Below are positions 33,380 to 46,616 of a DNA stretch of 64,000 nucleotides, piece after piece. This DNA is from Gordionus sp. m RMFG-2023 (taxonomy: Eukaryota; Nematomorpha; Gordioida; Chordodea; Parachordodidae): contig NC_088777.1 in the NCBI RefSeq assembly GCF_954871325.1, forward strand, positions 51,584,002 to 51,648,001. The letters are read 5' to 3'. A program made the position numbers and the translations under genes. Every line of letters starts with the position of its first letter. Position 1 is the stretch's first letter. The notes beneath the pieces are model-generated. The model worked only from the letters and a program-made list of their open reading frames with translations, ran no database searches and was not told the DNA's origin.

Positions 33380-34200
33380 GCACACCGTATATGGTGACCA
33401 TTGGTTAGATGTTAAAGGGCAAAACCTGAGTTAACGGTAAGAGTGGACCATGGACACGGGCCCTGAGGTAATAATGAACGCTAATGATGTAACTCTTTCG
33501 GATTACCATGGATAGTAGCGTTCAATTTAGGAATGCCTCATCAAGTTACGATTAAACAGGTGCGGAATTCGGTTAAGGATGTTTTGGACTAATATAAAAC
33601 ATCGAATTTTGCTATTGAGAAAGAAAAATGTCGAGTAGCAGTAGATTCTAGCATTGGTTAGTAAACATCAAGAAATTTTCGATGATAAGATGGGACATAT
33701 AAGTGATTTTGCCATGCGAATAAATTTTAAAGGATAGCCCGTAGGGTATTATTTCCGCTTCGCAAAGCAACTGATATTGGATTAGACCTTACTAGTGGCT
33801 GCGGAAATTATAGAAAAGATTGAGTCAAATATAATCCGGGTACATTCGTCAACGCCAACCGTAAATGCGCGCAAAAACAAATGGCGACTATCCATGAGCT
33901 GATTTCAAAGTAACGTTTAATCCGTGTTTAATGCATGACCATCATGTTATTCCTTTATACGATTTGTTAGAGAAAATTTAAGGTGGTGATAAATTGACAG
34001 AGATAGATCTGAAGGACGCGTACTTACAGATGGAAGTAAAATCGGAATTTCAGGAGTTTCTAAAGATAGCTACTCGAGCGGGTATTTCGTTATCGACGAA
34101 TGCCTTTTGGATTGGCAAATGCCAACTATTATATTCCAGAGATATGTGGATGAGTTGTTAAAAGATTGGCAAATGACCGGTGCCTGCTTAGATGAATTAG
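33380..34200 (+). pseudogene. Ty3/gypsy reverse transcriptase remnant
   Basis: In shifting frames the + strand reads a primer-grip-like DFKVTFNPCLMHDHHVIPL, then LTEIDLKDAYLQMEVKSEFQ and FLKIATRAG, the start of the gypsy RT (motif A IDLKDAYLQ). The YxDD region is missing or unrecognisable. Several stops. No LTR was identified. Confidence 0.75.
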
Positions 34201-34329
34201 AAAACTATAAGAATATCATAGATTTGATTATATATTCATTTATTTTTTAATTTATCAATTTTAGAATGTTCTCCAAACATTTTTAAGTTAAATTTTCTCA
34301 ATAAACCTCTTTGGTAAACGATTTCTTGA

Positions 34330-35210
34330 TGAACTACGTAATATAGTATTTGTAAACTGCTTCATTTACTGGCACAGCTACCTCGGTAATATCCGATGAA
34401 CTTTCATGAGTCGGAATAATTGAACAATCTCTTGGCTGATCTGCATGTTCCCGCAATATTCTCTCGGGAGTTTTGACTACATATGAATACAACCCTGTCA
34501 GTTCTTTAATCACCTCCAAACTTTGGTATTCTCCATTGTTTATCCAAATAGGTTGCGATCTCCAATTCTCTCATCATGATTTTTTCATTTACCTTTTAAA
34601 TCTCATGTTATACAATTGTCTGCCATCCATAATATTGGCAGGAGATTTCCCTGCTGAGCTATGCTCCCAAGTCGATAGGTTTGTTAAAACTTGCGTCATA
34701 GCATCTACTGGGTTAGAAATTGACTCTCTCGATGCTTAATATATAAAAATTCGTATTGTACGTTCAGCTAATGCGTTAGTTTTTGGATAAGGTGTCGAAA
34801 GTATATGGCGTATGTTATTTAAATCACAGTACAGACAAAATTGTCCAGATAAGAATTGTGGTCTAGCTAGTGTCTGACATAATACATTTGGTTATCCAAA
34901 CCAAGTAAACCATTTTTTAAAATCGTTTTATCATAGCATCAGCAGTGGTAGTCTGCATTAGATCAACTTCTAGCCATTTGGAGTAAGAATCTACACCAAT
35001 TAGCCAATACCGTGAATCTACTTGTTTGTTAAAATCAATATAAATAAGCTTTCAAGATTCCTTACTTCAAGCCCAAGAATACAGAGGTACTTCTTGAATT
35101 TCGGGTCTATTCTTCTGGCATCCACAGCATATTTTGATAATTTTCTTTATCGATATCACTTCTGGGTATGAATAATATAATCTAAAAATCGATTTTCATT
35201 ACATTTTCTC
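34330..35210 (-). pseudogene. Ty3/gypsy integrase remnant
   Basis: The minus strand reads KIIKICCGCQKNRPEIQEVP (second half of the HHCC finger), then IDFNKQVDSRYWLIGVDSYS and KWLEVDLMQTTTADAMI, the first catalytic Asp and core of a retroviral-type integrase. Stops and frameshifts follow. The open piece at 34334-34519 is from its distal part. It is on the opposite strand to the RT remnant just upstream, so the two come from different insertions or a rearranged one. Confidence 0.75.
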
Positions 35211-35819
35211 CAGGACGTCCTCGATGAATTGTTTCAAGCACTGCATTCCTTAATTTTAAGTGGATATAACTAGTAAAGGTGAATGGTCCAGTCCTATCGG
35301 TCTTAGACCGGGAGACTGATATTTTTTGATGACTGTGGTTCTGACCGGTATTTTATTAATATTTAAGTTTGATTCTCATTATTCATTTAATATTATTTAT
35401 TTTTTTACCAAATTTTATCTTATATTATTTTAGAGGTGTTATTTTAGTTTTTGTGAATTCTTGGTTCATTTTTATTTTGCAATATGAAAACCATAAGATT
35501 TTTTTCAGAAGCATTTTACTTATAGTCCCAATAAACAAGAATTAAATTAGGTAAAAACGAAAATATTTAAAAAAAAATAAAAAGACCATTCCTGGACTGG
35601 CCTTTTTATCTAGGACCATGGTCTGGATAGATCTTATTTTAAAAGACCATGGTCCAGTCCGAGTGCATTGGTCTGATAAGAACCAAAGACTAGACCGTGA
35701 CGTTCCCTAGGTTATAATTCTTCACATCGATTCAATCAAAATTTTGCCAACTTTGCTGAATATGCTGTTGTCTTTTTTTAAAATTAAATCTTGCTTAGAC
35801 TTTTTTCTGACAAATACAT

Positions 35820-36260
35820 TTCATCCAAATTTATAGACATATTGAGAATCTTGATTCTTTTCATGTCCAATATCGGAATCCTTGATATTGTAAAACCAGT
35901 TTCAGGAGCAGATTTTCAATAATTTTAGGAATTTAGTAGTTTGTTAATATTGCCTGCCAATCTAATCACCTAAATTCCAAATATTGAGGTCAAGAATAAC
36001 CTTTTATTTTGATAATTCTATTGATACCTATGCAAAAGAGAGCAGGTCCTAAGGAGTCATTTTACTGGATCCCTTATTGAGATTTAATAATATAATCTTG
36101 ATTGAAATGGTTCAGGTGCATATCTATTCAATATGAAGTAAGATTTTGAGGAAAACGTTTTTTTATTGGATCCAGGTTTCTCTCATTAAGGTTTTCAAGT
36201 CTCATTGTCTGAGACCTCAATATCTCACCCATCATTCACCTTAATGTTTTGTAATTTTCA
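35820..36260 (-). pseudogene. Fragment of the same LINE family as 24615-27680
   Basis: The minus strand reads SLGPALFCIGINRIIK, preceded by a LLNLNKG segment. It aligns with [17 protein letters not shown] and [12 protein letters not shown] of the element at 24615-27680. It is heavily decayed. Confidence 0.6.
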
Positions 36261-36619
36261 TGCATAAAAAATCTTTCAAGATAAAATTAAATTTTTAAAA
36301 AAAATGGATTATTTGTTTTAACTAATCTTCAAATGCTCTAAATTTAGGTTTACAATTATATATCATTATGCTTTATCAGTAAGATATAATGATATGAAAT
36401 TTATTTAAAATATATTTTAGAAGTAAGCATGATGAATAAGATTTAAAAAAATGGCAAACATTTTAATATTTATATTAATTAGAATTTTATTTTAAAAAAT
36501 ATAGTAAAAACACAAATGCAAAATTTAGATAAATACAATTTTAAATATTAATAATTTGCAATTAATATTACCAAACATAAAAAATGCCCTCATGACAGTC
36601 ATAACCTTAGGCGTTGAAA

Positions 36620-36850
36620 ATTGTAAGAGATAACCTAGACAAAATAATGTATTTGCTATTTGGTATAGAAAATGTTGCTGGTCCATCATTTTTTTTATAT
36701 GAAAACAGCTGTCTTTATAAGATAAGTCATTTAATCGAAAGATTTATAAAAGAATTTGTAAATCTCAACAATAAAAATTTAAATTGTTATCATAAGCATC
36801 AACTAAAGCTAAACATCCCCAATTATTTTCAAAACTGTTTCTATAATTTG
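36620..36850 (+). other. Open stretch of unknown nature
   Basis: About 80 codons are open from 36614, including FGIENVAGPSFFLYENSCLY. No splice context or family was recognised, and it ends where a G-run repeat begins. It is probably chance or transposon debris. Confidence 0.2.
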
Positions 36851-36851
36851 G

Positions 36852-36965
36852 TCATGTCTACATAAGAAAAGGGATGGGGGGGGGGGGGGGTAGGAACAGT
36901 TTGCATCCTTCGGGGTAGTAAGTAGGCGCCTAGAGGGTTGGGATAAATTTATAAGGGGGTTATCA
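36852..36965. repeat. Truncated copy of G-run MITE
   Basis: Begins CATGTCTACATAAG, then a run of 14 or more G, then GTAGGAACAGTTTGCATCCT, which matches 39883-39930. The right terminal repeat is absent. Confidence 0.6.
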
Positions 36966-37569
36966 ATAATATTGGATAAATATATGCTGTAAAAATTATT
37001 ACATTTATCATAGACCTATTAAATACAATGATATTGCTGATCATCAAATTTATATATTACAAACTATCATAAACATTATTCCTAATAAAACATTCGGCAA
37101 TCCTTTTAAATATAATTTAAAAAGGTTAAACATTCAACAAACTCATATTCATGTCAAATAATATGCTATAATAATATATTCATGTAAATGAGGGTGGGGG
37201 GGGGAGGGGGTTGTAATTGAATTCATGATCTAAAAATAACTTTTACATTCACAAAATTTTGATAGTTAGAAATAGAGCTAAGATAATTTCTTTTTAAAAT
37301 TTACGAAAGGAGTTTATAATTAAAAAGGTGTAATTAATAGGATTTAGTCAAGTCTATATTCAGAAAGTTTCAGTGGAGAGGGGCAAAAGCTTATTTGGAG
37401 GATAAAATTTTTTAAATATTTTAATGGCCACTAGACACATATTTGAAGATTAATTTAGGAACATAAGTTTCTTTGAGATGGGAAATAGCATCTCATTCTT
37501 GTGACCTTTCTATAGGACTGGATGATGAAAACAATAGTTAAAATTTCTGAAAAAACAAATTGTATAGAG

Positions 37570-38460
37570 GGCACTGAGTTTTAATTTGGTGACGTAATTC
37601 TTTTCAGCCGCCAAAATGTCCTTGATACGTAATAAATCGGTTTCTCCTGGCCAGTAAGAAATCCTGCAGCAGCTACTAGACATCTCCTAGCGTGTTACAA
37701 GAAATCACGACAGGAATATCGACTGAATAAGAAATTATTGTATCCTCTTTTGATAATAATATTTTAACGTTATTAAATATTTTATTTTCCAGATCTGACC
37801 AAAACCAATTAACATTACTCATTAGTAAGTGTATAGTCGCGCAAATAGAATGTAAATTTATATAAGACTCATGGTTCACCATGCAAAGAAATGAATATAA
37901 TTCTATTACATTTAACGTTGTTTTACAATTTTTCATAGCAATAATTTTATGTTCTATAGAGTAAATTTTGAATTAGTCAAAAACTTGATGGCCTAAATAA
38001 GTAACTGACTTTTCTCCAATTTTAATTTTATTGGTAGTAATTTTCAGTCCAGCCTTATCAAATCTTCTTAATACTTCTTCTAAATTAACTGTATGATCAA
38101 AATTATTCTTGTCCGCAATTATTACGTTGTCTAAAAATATACTAACCATCGGAATTCATTTAATGGGTTTTTCATAGCGTTGAAATATTATCCTAACACT
38201 AGTCAACCCAAAAGGATTCTTAGGTATAGCTAACTGACAGGAGTCAAAATTACTAAAAGGTCCTTACATTTTGGACTAACTCCGAATCATAAAAATGCAT
38301 CATTTATATCTATGAAAATATCTTACCACCCGTGATCCTATTTGTCAGGTCGTCGTTAGTTGGTAGCAAATCGTTATCTATTGCTAAATATTTGTTGATT
38401 GTTCGAATATCTCTGCATATCCGCACGAGACCTTATTTCTTTAAGATATTAACCATTGTT
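37570..38460 (-). pseudogene. Ty3/gypsy reverse transcriptase and RNase H remnant
   Basis: The minus strand reads FLDNVIIADKNNFDHTVNLE and EVLRRFDKAGLKITTNKIKI (motif C region, with FLDN where the family has Y/FxDD), then an open piece at 37936-37676, ELYSFLCMVNHESYINL (RT thumb/connection). TGQEKPIYYVSRTFWRLKRI follows, the start of RNase H. Upstream, NPFGLTSVRIIFQR corresponds to LPFGLxxAPxxFQR. The order is right for gypsy, but stops abound and the second Asp of the catalytic pair is lost. Confidence 0.82.
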
Positions 38461-38479
38461 ATTGAAGGACTAATTATGT

Positions 38480-38770
38480 TACATGTTGTGAGATACTTAT
38501 AATTATGAATCTATTTCATCGTAAAAATCCATTTTTCTCACATTTATAGGGGGCATATTTATTTACTGCATAGTTATATTGTTCTAAAACCTACTTATTT
38601 GAGAAAGCTATCATTATATTTGGTAATCATTAAATCACTATATCCTAAATAGTGCTATTCATCAGAAGAAATAATTTTTCTAGTCCTACTGTCCTGGGTA
38701 TTCCAAATCTCATTAGAAAATTCGAAAGTTAAAGTGTTGCAGTATTCTAGTGTTTATTTATTCAAACAAG
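38480..38770 (-). pseudogene. Gypsy region upstream of RT, decayed
   Basis: This is the 5' continuation of the same element by position. Its nucleotide sequence recurs at 46020-46470 (for example AAACCTACTTATTT and CAGAAG..ATAATTTT..TAGT), which marks it as part of a repeated element. Confidence 0.5.
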
Positions 38771-39882
38771 TTTTAATTACAATGTGTTCTATCTTTTTTG
38801 CTACTATTAATGTGCATTTATAATCAAAATAAAAGTCGTCCCATTTTCATTAAAATAAATTAGTGTCAAAACCATATGTCGATTTAACGGAATCTATCCT
38901 ACGGCATAAGATATAAAACACTTTTAACTTACTAAATAATTTAGCAAAATAGTATTACAAATATTGTCTCCTAAAATTCCTTAACATGAAATATAATACT
39001 TGAATTTCTAAGCACTCGTAATTGAGGGAATTTTCTTATTAACTTAATATGAAAGGGTCTTAAGTTTACCGCTCAAAGTAATAAATTATATTTTAATTGT
39101 TATTACACTATGATATAGGGGCTTGAAAATGCAAATTAAACCTATTTAGCATGGCATTACAAACTATATATATGTATTCAGCATATGGATGACATTAAAT
39201 TCGCAGCAATTATGAAATATCATTTCTAAAAAATAATTAAACCTTACTATATACAAAATAATCAATGTCATTGATACTCTTAAAGATTTCTAACATGCTT
39301 GCATATATTTTGTATTATGTAAATGGGGTAATTAGTGATTGATTGTGGTACTTATTTTGGTGAGGGGGGTAAAGAGATGACTTAAAGCGGAGACCTAAAG
39401 AATTCGGAATCTTATCACCAGCCCGGATTTTTAAAAAAAATCTAAGCCTCACCTAATTTTATAAAAATTAATTATTATTTTACGCCTGGGGGAATTATTA
39501 AAATCTCGGTTGTTGTGAATAATTATGAATGTATTCATCAGTACATTGTTTTAAAGAGAAAATTTTGGGGGATATAAGCAATGAATATAAATGATTTTAA
39601 ATTTTGAACCTCTAAACCCCGGTCTTAAAACTTTTGCTTACAAAAATATTAGATTTTGATTTGTCATTTATAATATACTATATGCGTAATAATAATCTAG
39701 TGTTGTTAAACTGCCTATCTTTAGTAAACTATAAACTATAGCGTAGTTATATTTTTATCCAGATACATCCTAAATAATCTTCAAGTTGAGGCTCAACTTA
39801 GAAGCTAAATTTAATTTTTTAGTTCTAAAAGCTCGACTAAAACACAATAGAGATGGTCAAAGTTAGATAATTTAACAAAACA

Positions 39883-40105
39883 CAGTGTCTACATGAGCGG
39901 AGGGGGGGGTAGGAACAGTTTGCATCCTAATATCTATAAAGGGGTAGGTAGGTGGTAGAGGGTAGGCATTTTGGGGGGTAGGCTTATAATCTAGAAAATT
40001 TTCCATTATATTTTTAAATTATCTATGGATAACATTTTGGTATTTTTAGGGGGGTAGATATATATTTTTGATGGGGGTTTACATCCAGTTGTCATGTAGA
40101 CTCTG
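39883..40105. mobile_element. hAT-type MITE with G runs, 223 bp
   Basis: Terminal inverted repeats CAGTGTCTACATGA and CAGAGTCTACATGA (right end, reversed). The flanking 8-mers ACAAAACA and ACAACACA match 7 of 8. The inside is full of G runs (GGAGGGGGGGGTAGG and others). It appears inserted in the right end of an older TAGTGTTGTTAA-type MITE that starts near 39698. Confidence 0.75.
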
Positions 40106-40421
40106 ACAACACATAATCAAGATTGATTCGTACATATTAATTAAAACTAATCGGATCATGATTAGAATTTTAGCAATATACTGGTAATAACTTTCACACT
40201 TTTGTTATAAGCACAAAATCACGTGGCTAGAAGCGGTTCACATTAAATTTAGCGGTTGGGTTTAGGTTAGGATAGAAAATCTTTTAACGGTTTAGGCTTG
40301 ATCAAAAAAAATTACCCGGGTAATACATGTTTTAAGGTTCGATCTGGACCCATTATTAAATTTGAAATTTTAATTATTATTTTATTTTTGTAAAAAAATT
40401 TTTTTAAAAATATATTTCAAG

Positions 40422-40493
40422 ATTCCCAGTGCGCTTGCCTTGCTACAAACACGTGCTCGAAAAATAAGCTCACCTATGTTTATTCACAAAAGG
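40422..40493 (+). CDS. Secreted-family paralogue 1, first conserved exon (72 nt)
   Basis: Acceptor TATTTCAAG, donor GTTTAA. Phase 1-1, encodes DSQCACLATNTCSKNKLTYV and YSQKG. The exon has three Cys. It aligns over its whole length with 50736-50807. No signal-peptide exon is apparent in the few hundred bases upstream, where paralogue 2 has one, although the intron sequence just upstream is homologous. Confidence 0.75.
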
Positions 40494-40957
40494 GTTTAAA
40501 TAAAAATCATTCAATATTATTCTAGTAAGATGTGACAGGTTATAATATCAATGAGGATTTAGATATTCACAATTTTAGAATATTTTTCGAAGGCTATTTT
40601 TATATGAATTTAAGGTAAAATATATTCCAGCTTGTATAGAGTATGCGCATTGTGAATTTGTTACAATTTTGCCCCGAACTTCCTTAAAATTTATTTTATA
40701 CGATTCATATTAAATAAGCGCGTTTCGAAATTAAGGGAAGAACTTTGTTAAAAAATTCTTTCTTTCGATATTTCAAAATAAAGATTACCCCGTTGACATA
40801 TCTTCAAAATATATTTAGTAAAATGAGATATTTAACTAAATTTTAGCTGTTGTAACACGGCATATTCTACGAGGTAGATTTAAATCCCTAATACGGAACA
40901 TTGTGTGTCTTAAATAGAGCTGCATATATATTTATTACTTTATTCATTATAATACAG

Positions 40958-41080
40958 TAATTCCTTCGGAACTTGAAGTCCGAAGATGTTTTACGAGACC
41001 AACTGTAGGAGATATAAGCTGCAGTGCCACCTATTTCGTTAATCAGGATCAACCTAATAAACCAGATTTATTTAGCGTAG
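40958..41080 (+). CDS. Secreted-family paralogue 1, second conserved exon (123 nt)
   Basis: Acceptor AATACAG, donor GTAAGG. Phase 1-1, encodes VIPSELEVRRCFTRPTVG, then CSATYFVNQDQPNKPDLFSV. Very close to 51459-51578. The repeat of Cys...Tyr-(Val/Phe)-(Tyr/Val)-x-Gln between this exon and the previous one suggests an internal duplication. Confidence 0.85.
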
Positions 41081-41148
41081 GTAAGGAATACAAAAATAGA
41101 ATTAACTTTATCGAGATACAAAACTTTGTAACTATTATTCATTTTTAG

Positions 41149-41330
41149 CTATCAGACTAATTGATTCTGAAGGTACAGTCCTTAGCACTATTCAATTACC
41201 CATGGGTGGTACTATAACAGTCGATGGAGTTCAAATTACAAGTACTCGTGTTAACAGAGGGCCTTTCAAAGGAGATCAAGTCGTATTTCCAACTTCATTA
41301 AGTACGATTGGCAACCAGGCTTGCCTAGTG
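41149..41330 (+). CDS. Secreted-family paralogue 1, third conserved exon (182 nt)
   Basis: Acceptor ATTTTTAG, donor GTAATT. Phase 1 in, phase 0 out. Encodes AIRLIDSEGTVLSTIQLP, then TVDGVQITSTRVNRGPFKGD and QVVFPTSLSTIGNQACLV. It aligns with 51670-51854 with one codon fewer. Confidence 0.88.
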
Positions 41331-41531
41331 GTAATTTAATTTTCGAACATTCTTGATATTTAGTTTGCATTTATATCTGTTATTTTTTTTAAACAGATAT
41401 GTTGAGTAAATTTTTATTGGAATACATTGAGAAGTAACTAAATTAGAAGCGATATTTTTCGATAACAAAATGTATTTATTTTATAAATTGTTTTAAAATT
41501 TGTTATGTTCATTAATCATAAAAAAAAACAG

Positions 41532-41597
41532 CTGACTAAACTTACAAACGCAATAAAGGGAGCTAAAGTCAATTACGAAATAGCATACGGGAACTAA
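41532..41597 (+). CDS. Secreted-family paralogue 1, terminal exon (66 nt)
   Basis: Acceptor AAAAACAG. Encodes LTKLTNAIKGAKVNYEIAYG, Asn and a stop. Aligns with 52476-52547. Together with the three preceding exons it gives about 147 residues with no stop, so the copy is intact at least from 40422 on. Confidence 0.85.
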   Translation: MTKLTNAIKGAKVNYEIAYGN

Positions 41598-42435
41598 ATA
41601 AATTAAATTTTTCTACTAATCACCTGGGTTTCATTTTATCTCAATTCTTATCCAATCACTTCAAAAATATGATTTTTTCTTATTCGTAATAATAATTATC
41701 TAAATATATATATTTTTTTAAATTATATTTAAATTCATTTAACACACGTGATTGTTTAAAAAAAAATATATATATATATATCATTGGCGTATTTTGTTAT
41801 ACCACTCCTAGTTCGGTCATTAGTTGCACTATTTCTCCCCGATATAGTGATGCTAAATCACCAAACCTTGACCAACTCGAATGTGTGGCGTGGTCAAGAT
41901 TATCCCTTAAAAAATCGACTTAAACGTCTAAGTTTAGGCTCAACTTAATGATAAAGACTATTTTTTATTTATTTTAGAATAACAATGTGGCTAAGCCGTT
42001 GTTTCTAGAGCTGGCCAAAGTTAGGCCGTTTAACATACACTTTCCCCGAATTTGTAAATGAATGTTATTTAAACAACATACATAATTGGTCCACTCCCTA
42101 ATTTTAGTGATGTATCATGGGACACGTATTACATTTGTTAACATTTCCATATCTTTTTGACAAATATGCTAGCGAATTTCATCTAATTAGGGAACGGAGA
42201 ATTTATAAAAGATAAAATAATAATATGCCACGGGAACATTAATTTGAAAAATTATAATATTTGTAATAATCTAATTTATATTTTCAAATTTTTTTAAAAC
42301 AATTATAAATAATTTTTTTTAATATTTAATTCTTTATCTGGGATTATATATATATACTTATTTTATCGTTACAAAAATTTTAAAGGGTTTTTTTTAATAT
42401 AATGGAAAAATAAACATTTAATGGTGAATTATGTG

Positions 42436-42614
<179 letters not shown>

Positions 42615-43599
42615 TAGTTATATAAATTTTGAAAATTAAGATGGTATATTTACTAAATTAAAAAAACATGATGTTTTTTATTTAAAAACCCTTGTTTGGA
42701 CCTTAAAATTTTTTAAAAAAAATTACAAAATAAAAAAATGTTTATTTTAAGTCAATTTTTATTTTTTAAATTAATATTTATTCATTTCAAAATTGATAAA
42801 TCGTTTAAAATGTTTAATTCAAAAAAATTTTTTCGCATTTTACTTAAAAAAAAAAATTTATTCTAAATCTTGTATAATAAAGAACCATTTAAAAAGGCAC
42901 ATGATTAGGGCCAAAAATACAAGAAATGTTTTTTTAAAAAAATAATAAAAAACAAAAGTTTTATTACAAGGATGTTTTAGAAATCCCAATATTCGTATAA
43001 ATCCTTTAATCTTCATTTTTTTTTATACGAGCTGGTGGCACTATGTAAATGAACAATAAAAGAGTGAGTTAAAAATTAGATGGATTGTAATCTAATAAAG
43101 GGGAAATTGCCATTCTCAAGGCAATATATTTTCCATTGGTTAAAATATTTAATACCTAATTTCAATAATATTCACTAATGTAGTTTCTATATAAAAAAAA
43201 ACAATAAGAAATATTAATTGTTTTTTTATTTTGTTTCTTTCAAGGATATAATAGTCTTGATCTTTATTGCGAAAATATAAGGAATATTTAAATACATGCC
43301 CTTAATTTCTAAGAATGCCCAAATTTAATATATTGTTCCCTATTGAACCAAGAGTGAGTTAAAATTAAGTTGAAATATAGCTAATTTAGGCACTATAATA
43401 TAAATACCTATTCCACTTCTCAAAGAAAAAAAAATAATAGTTTTCAATCATTATTAATATTCGAATAAAACACCGATTTTTTTTAATGGTCCTTCTAATA
43501 CAATTTTCAATGATATTTCCCTGTATTGTAGTTTTTATCAAAATAATTAAACAATAATTTTTATTATGAAAATTGATTTAAGGGTTATATCATGTAAAA

Positions 43600-43812
43600 A
43601 TGAGGAATTTTTAAACTAGGAGTCTATAAAGTCCGACTCGGGCCGCTAAGAATTATCGCTAAAGTTATCCGGTCGGGTTGGCTAAATTTTCTGGCAGGGT
43701 TGTTTTAAAAAAATATGCTCGACTCGGTCCGTCATTTTTTTATTCGATTCAGAACCGGCCCGGCCTAATAAAGTGTTATAGAAAGTCCGCCACGATCCGT
43801 CAGCCGTCACAT
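43600..43812. repeat. Dispersed repeat, copy A, GC-rich core
   Basis: A block of about 210 bp with AGTCTATAAAGTCCGACTCG, CCGGTCGGGTTGGCTAAATT, CAGAACCGGCCCGGCCTAAT. It aligns with 44448-44650. The nature of the element is unknown; it has GC-rich subterminal-like motifs in an AT-rich setting. Confidence 0.75.
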
Positions 43813-43924
43813 TTTAATATACAATTGAATTGTTTTCCCCCAAAAAATGATTAAGAGACTTTCTCTCCTCTCCGTTTCAATGGTTTGGTAAAAGCAGCTC
43901 TTTAGTCATAAAGCTTCAGTTGGA

Positions 43925-44060
43925 GGGAAGGGGGGGGGGTAATAGGAACCTACGTTTCTTTGGGAGCGAAAAGAATAGCACCTCATTCTTGTGGCCTCTC
44001 TATCTAAATAACTGGGGGGTGAAGGAAGGAAATTTTTGCTAAAAAACCGATATTTTATAA
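43925..44060. repeat. G-run repeat
   Basis: A G tract followed by ATAGGAACCTACGTTTCTTT and ACCTCATTCTTGTGGCCTCT. The second part recurs near 37455-37515. Confidence 0.5.
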
Positions 44061-44447
44061 AGGGTGGAGTAAAATGGTAGGGGGGGATAATTAAATTTAA
44101 TTATAAAAATTATTCCAGGAGTCATTTAAGAATATCTTAGGTTTTTTTCATAAACTTATATTAAAGACTAGTGATTAGCTTAGTTAAAAAGACTGGATTT
44201 GTGCCTATATTTTTTTAAAAAAACGGGTTATTCAATATTTTTATCCAGAAAAATTGTAACGAACTCCTGAATATATTTCTTATAGATGACATGACACAGT
44301 TTGGAAATATATTAGAAACTAAATGTCAAGCCTGAGAGCAATATTTTTCTGGCTAAAATCTTGAGTTAGCCTTTTTTTTATGAATCGGCTCAAATCGAGT
44401 TATTTAACAACACTACTAACATGTATAACATACCCTATGTCATGTAA

Positions 44448-44650
44448 AAATAAGGAATATTTAAACTAAGAGTCTACAAAGTCCGAACCCAGGTGGCTAA
44501 TATCGCTAAAGTTAACCGGTCGGGTTCGCTAAATTTTCTGGTAGGGTTGTCTTAAAACTTATGCTAGGTTCGGTCAGTCATTTTTTATTCGGTTTAGAAC
44601 CGGCCCGGCCTAATAAAGTTTTATGAAAAGTGCGCTCCGACCCGTCACTG
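44448..44650. repeat. Dispersed repeat, copy B
   Basis: Direct copy of the block at 43600-43812, at about 80 percent identity by eye. Confidence 0.75.
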
Positions 44651-45351
44651 ATTAATGCACAAAAATATTCTTAAGAATTTTTGCATATATATCAATGACA
44701 TATATTAATACCTAGACCGACGATTCATTCATTAAAAATGTATCTCCAAGCGTCGGTAAATGCCAATCAGCTGGACTCGCCATTTTGGTAACCCTTATGA
44801 TAATTATTCTCTGTTAAAAACTACTATATATTTTTATAATTTTTTTTTTTTTAAATTAAAACTATGTCATTGATATATATATAATATATATAAATTTCCA
44901 AAATATTAAATTAAAAAATATATGGTGTATCTAATAAATGGTAACAAAAATGTATATTTTAAGAAGGAGCTTACACCACCCATCCAATCTCATTTCAGAG
45001 GTAGTGCTACTTAGTAATGATGCTAAATGGATCAATTTGAGCCGATTTTTTAAAGGACACCTAACCCAATATATTATCCAGAAAAGTATTACCGGAAGTT
45101 GGATGATCTTGCTCATAAATGTCATAAAGGGTTTGGACATCTATTAGCGGAATTTAAAAGGTCTAAGCAATTTTTTTCGGTTTTTGACAATGGGCAAAAA
45201 ATTAATATTTTTTTAATCTTGTTTTTATTTTTATATATATATTGGGTTATATAAATAAGTTATTATTCACTTCTAACTCAAGAATTTTGAAAATTTCGAG
45301 TGGACCACTCCAATTCTAGACCCACGATATTTTATTTTTTACAAAATAAGA

Positions 45352-45479
<128 letters not shown>

Positions 45480-46019
45480 AACTTTTCAAATAGAAATTAA
45501 GTTTTTGGCACGATAAAAATTTTCTTATAATAATATAATCGATAATTTTAAAATTGAGATGAAAAATATACGAAATTATATTTTTTTTCAAGGTATATAG
45601 TATATTTACATAGATTGCAATTATATTACGTTTTTAATTTACTAAAATTTGGGTTTATTTTATTAATTTGCAAATTTATTCAAAAATCATATATATACAA
45701 ATCCAAATTTTTTTTTTATTAATTGGCATGTGCCCTAAAAATAATAGGGGGTTTTTTTTAATGGTTTACTAAAATTAAATGATTTTTTTTAAACAAAATT
45801 TAAAATAAAATCTAGATATTTCATTAGGATATATATATTTTCTGTTTTCTTAGCCAGATTACAGGATCGGTAAGGTCATTGAACAGATAAATACTCTTCA
45901 TCCCGGACCGGGCCGAATTCTAAGCCCATTATTAGCTGTAAAAATTAAAAATAAATAAAATATATTTTTAAAAAATCCTACAAATGGTACCTCTACAAGA
46001 CTCTGATAAAAACAGTTAG

Positions 46020-46470
46020 AGAGCTAAATTATTTTATTGGCTGATATATTATTTTCGGCTACATAGAATTCTTTGTTGAAGGATTAATTCTTATTTTTTT
46101 TAACATTTTTGAAGGGTTAAACCGATTATGTTGTCTCTATGGGTTATATGTAGTTATAACTAAATATCGGTGGTTCCATTTTGATGACCCGTTCGTCTAA
46201 CTATTTATACGGACTATATTTACTGTATAAAGCTGGAAAATTGTTCCAGAAACCTACTTATTTTTGAAGGAAATATTTTATTCATAATCATTTGAACATA
46301 TGATACGCTATTAGATAGTATATACTCTTCAACAGAAGCTATAATTTTCTTAGTGCTAGAGCTCTTCTGGATCCTTCCATTATCATTTCAATATTTTATT
46401 AGAAAAACGCACAAATAAGCATTTACAGCACTAATGTTTTTTTTTAACAAGTCTTAATTTATAGTGTGAT
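46020..46470 (-). pseudogene. Second copy of the gypsy upstream region
   Basis: Nucleotide similarity to 38480-38770, with no open frame left. It indicates at least two gypsy-derived insertions of one family in the window. Confidence 0.5.
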
Positions 46471-46616
46471 TATTTTTTTTTAAAAACATGAATGTCTTGG
46501 TCAGAACCATTATCTATTAAGGTAAGTTGCAATAATTTTTCTGAACTAAAAATAAACTCAATAAATTTCTGTTTTCGGTGTTTATTTTGGTGTGAGAATT
46601 ATTTGTAATATTATAT

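Noticed and set aside
39296-39330. Possible signal-peptide exon for paralogue 1 (MLAYILYYVNG)
   Set aside because: Short hydrophobic run, donor phase does not fit the phase-1 start at 40422, and no homology to the paralogue 2 signal exon.
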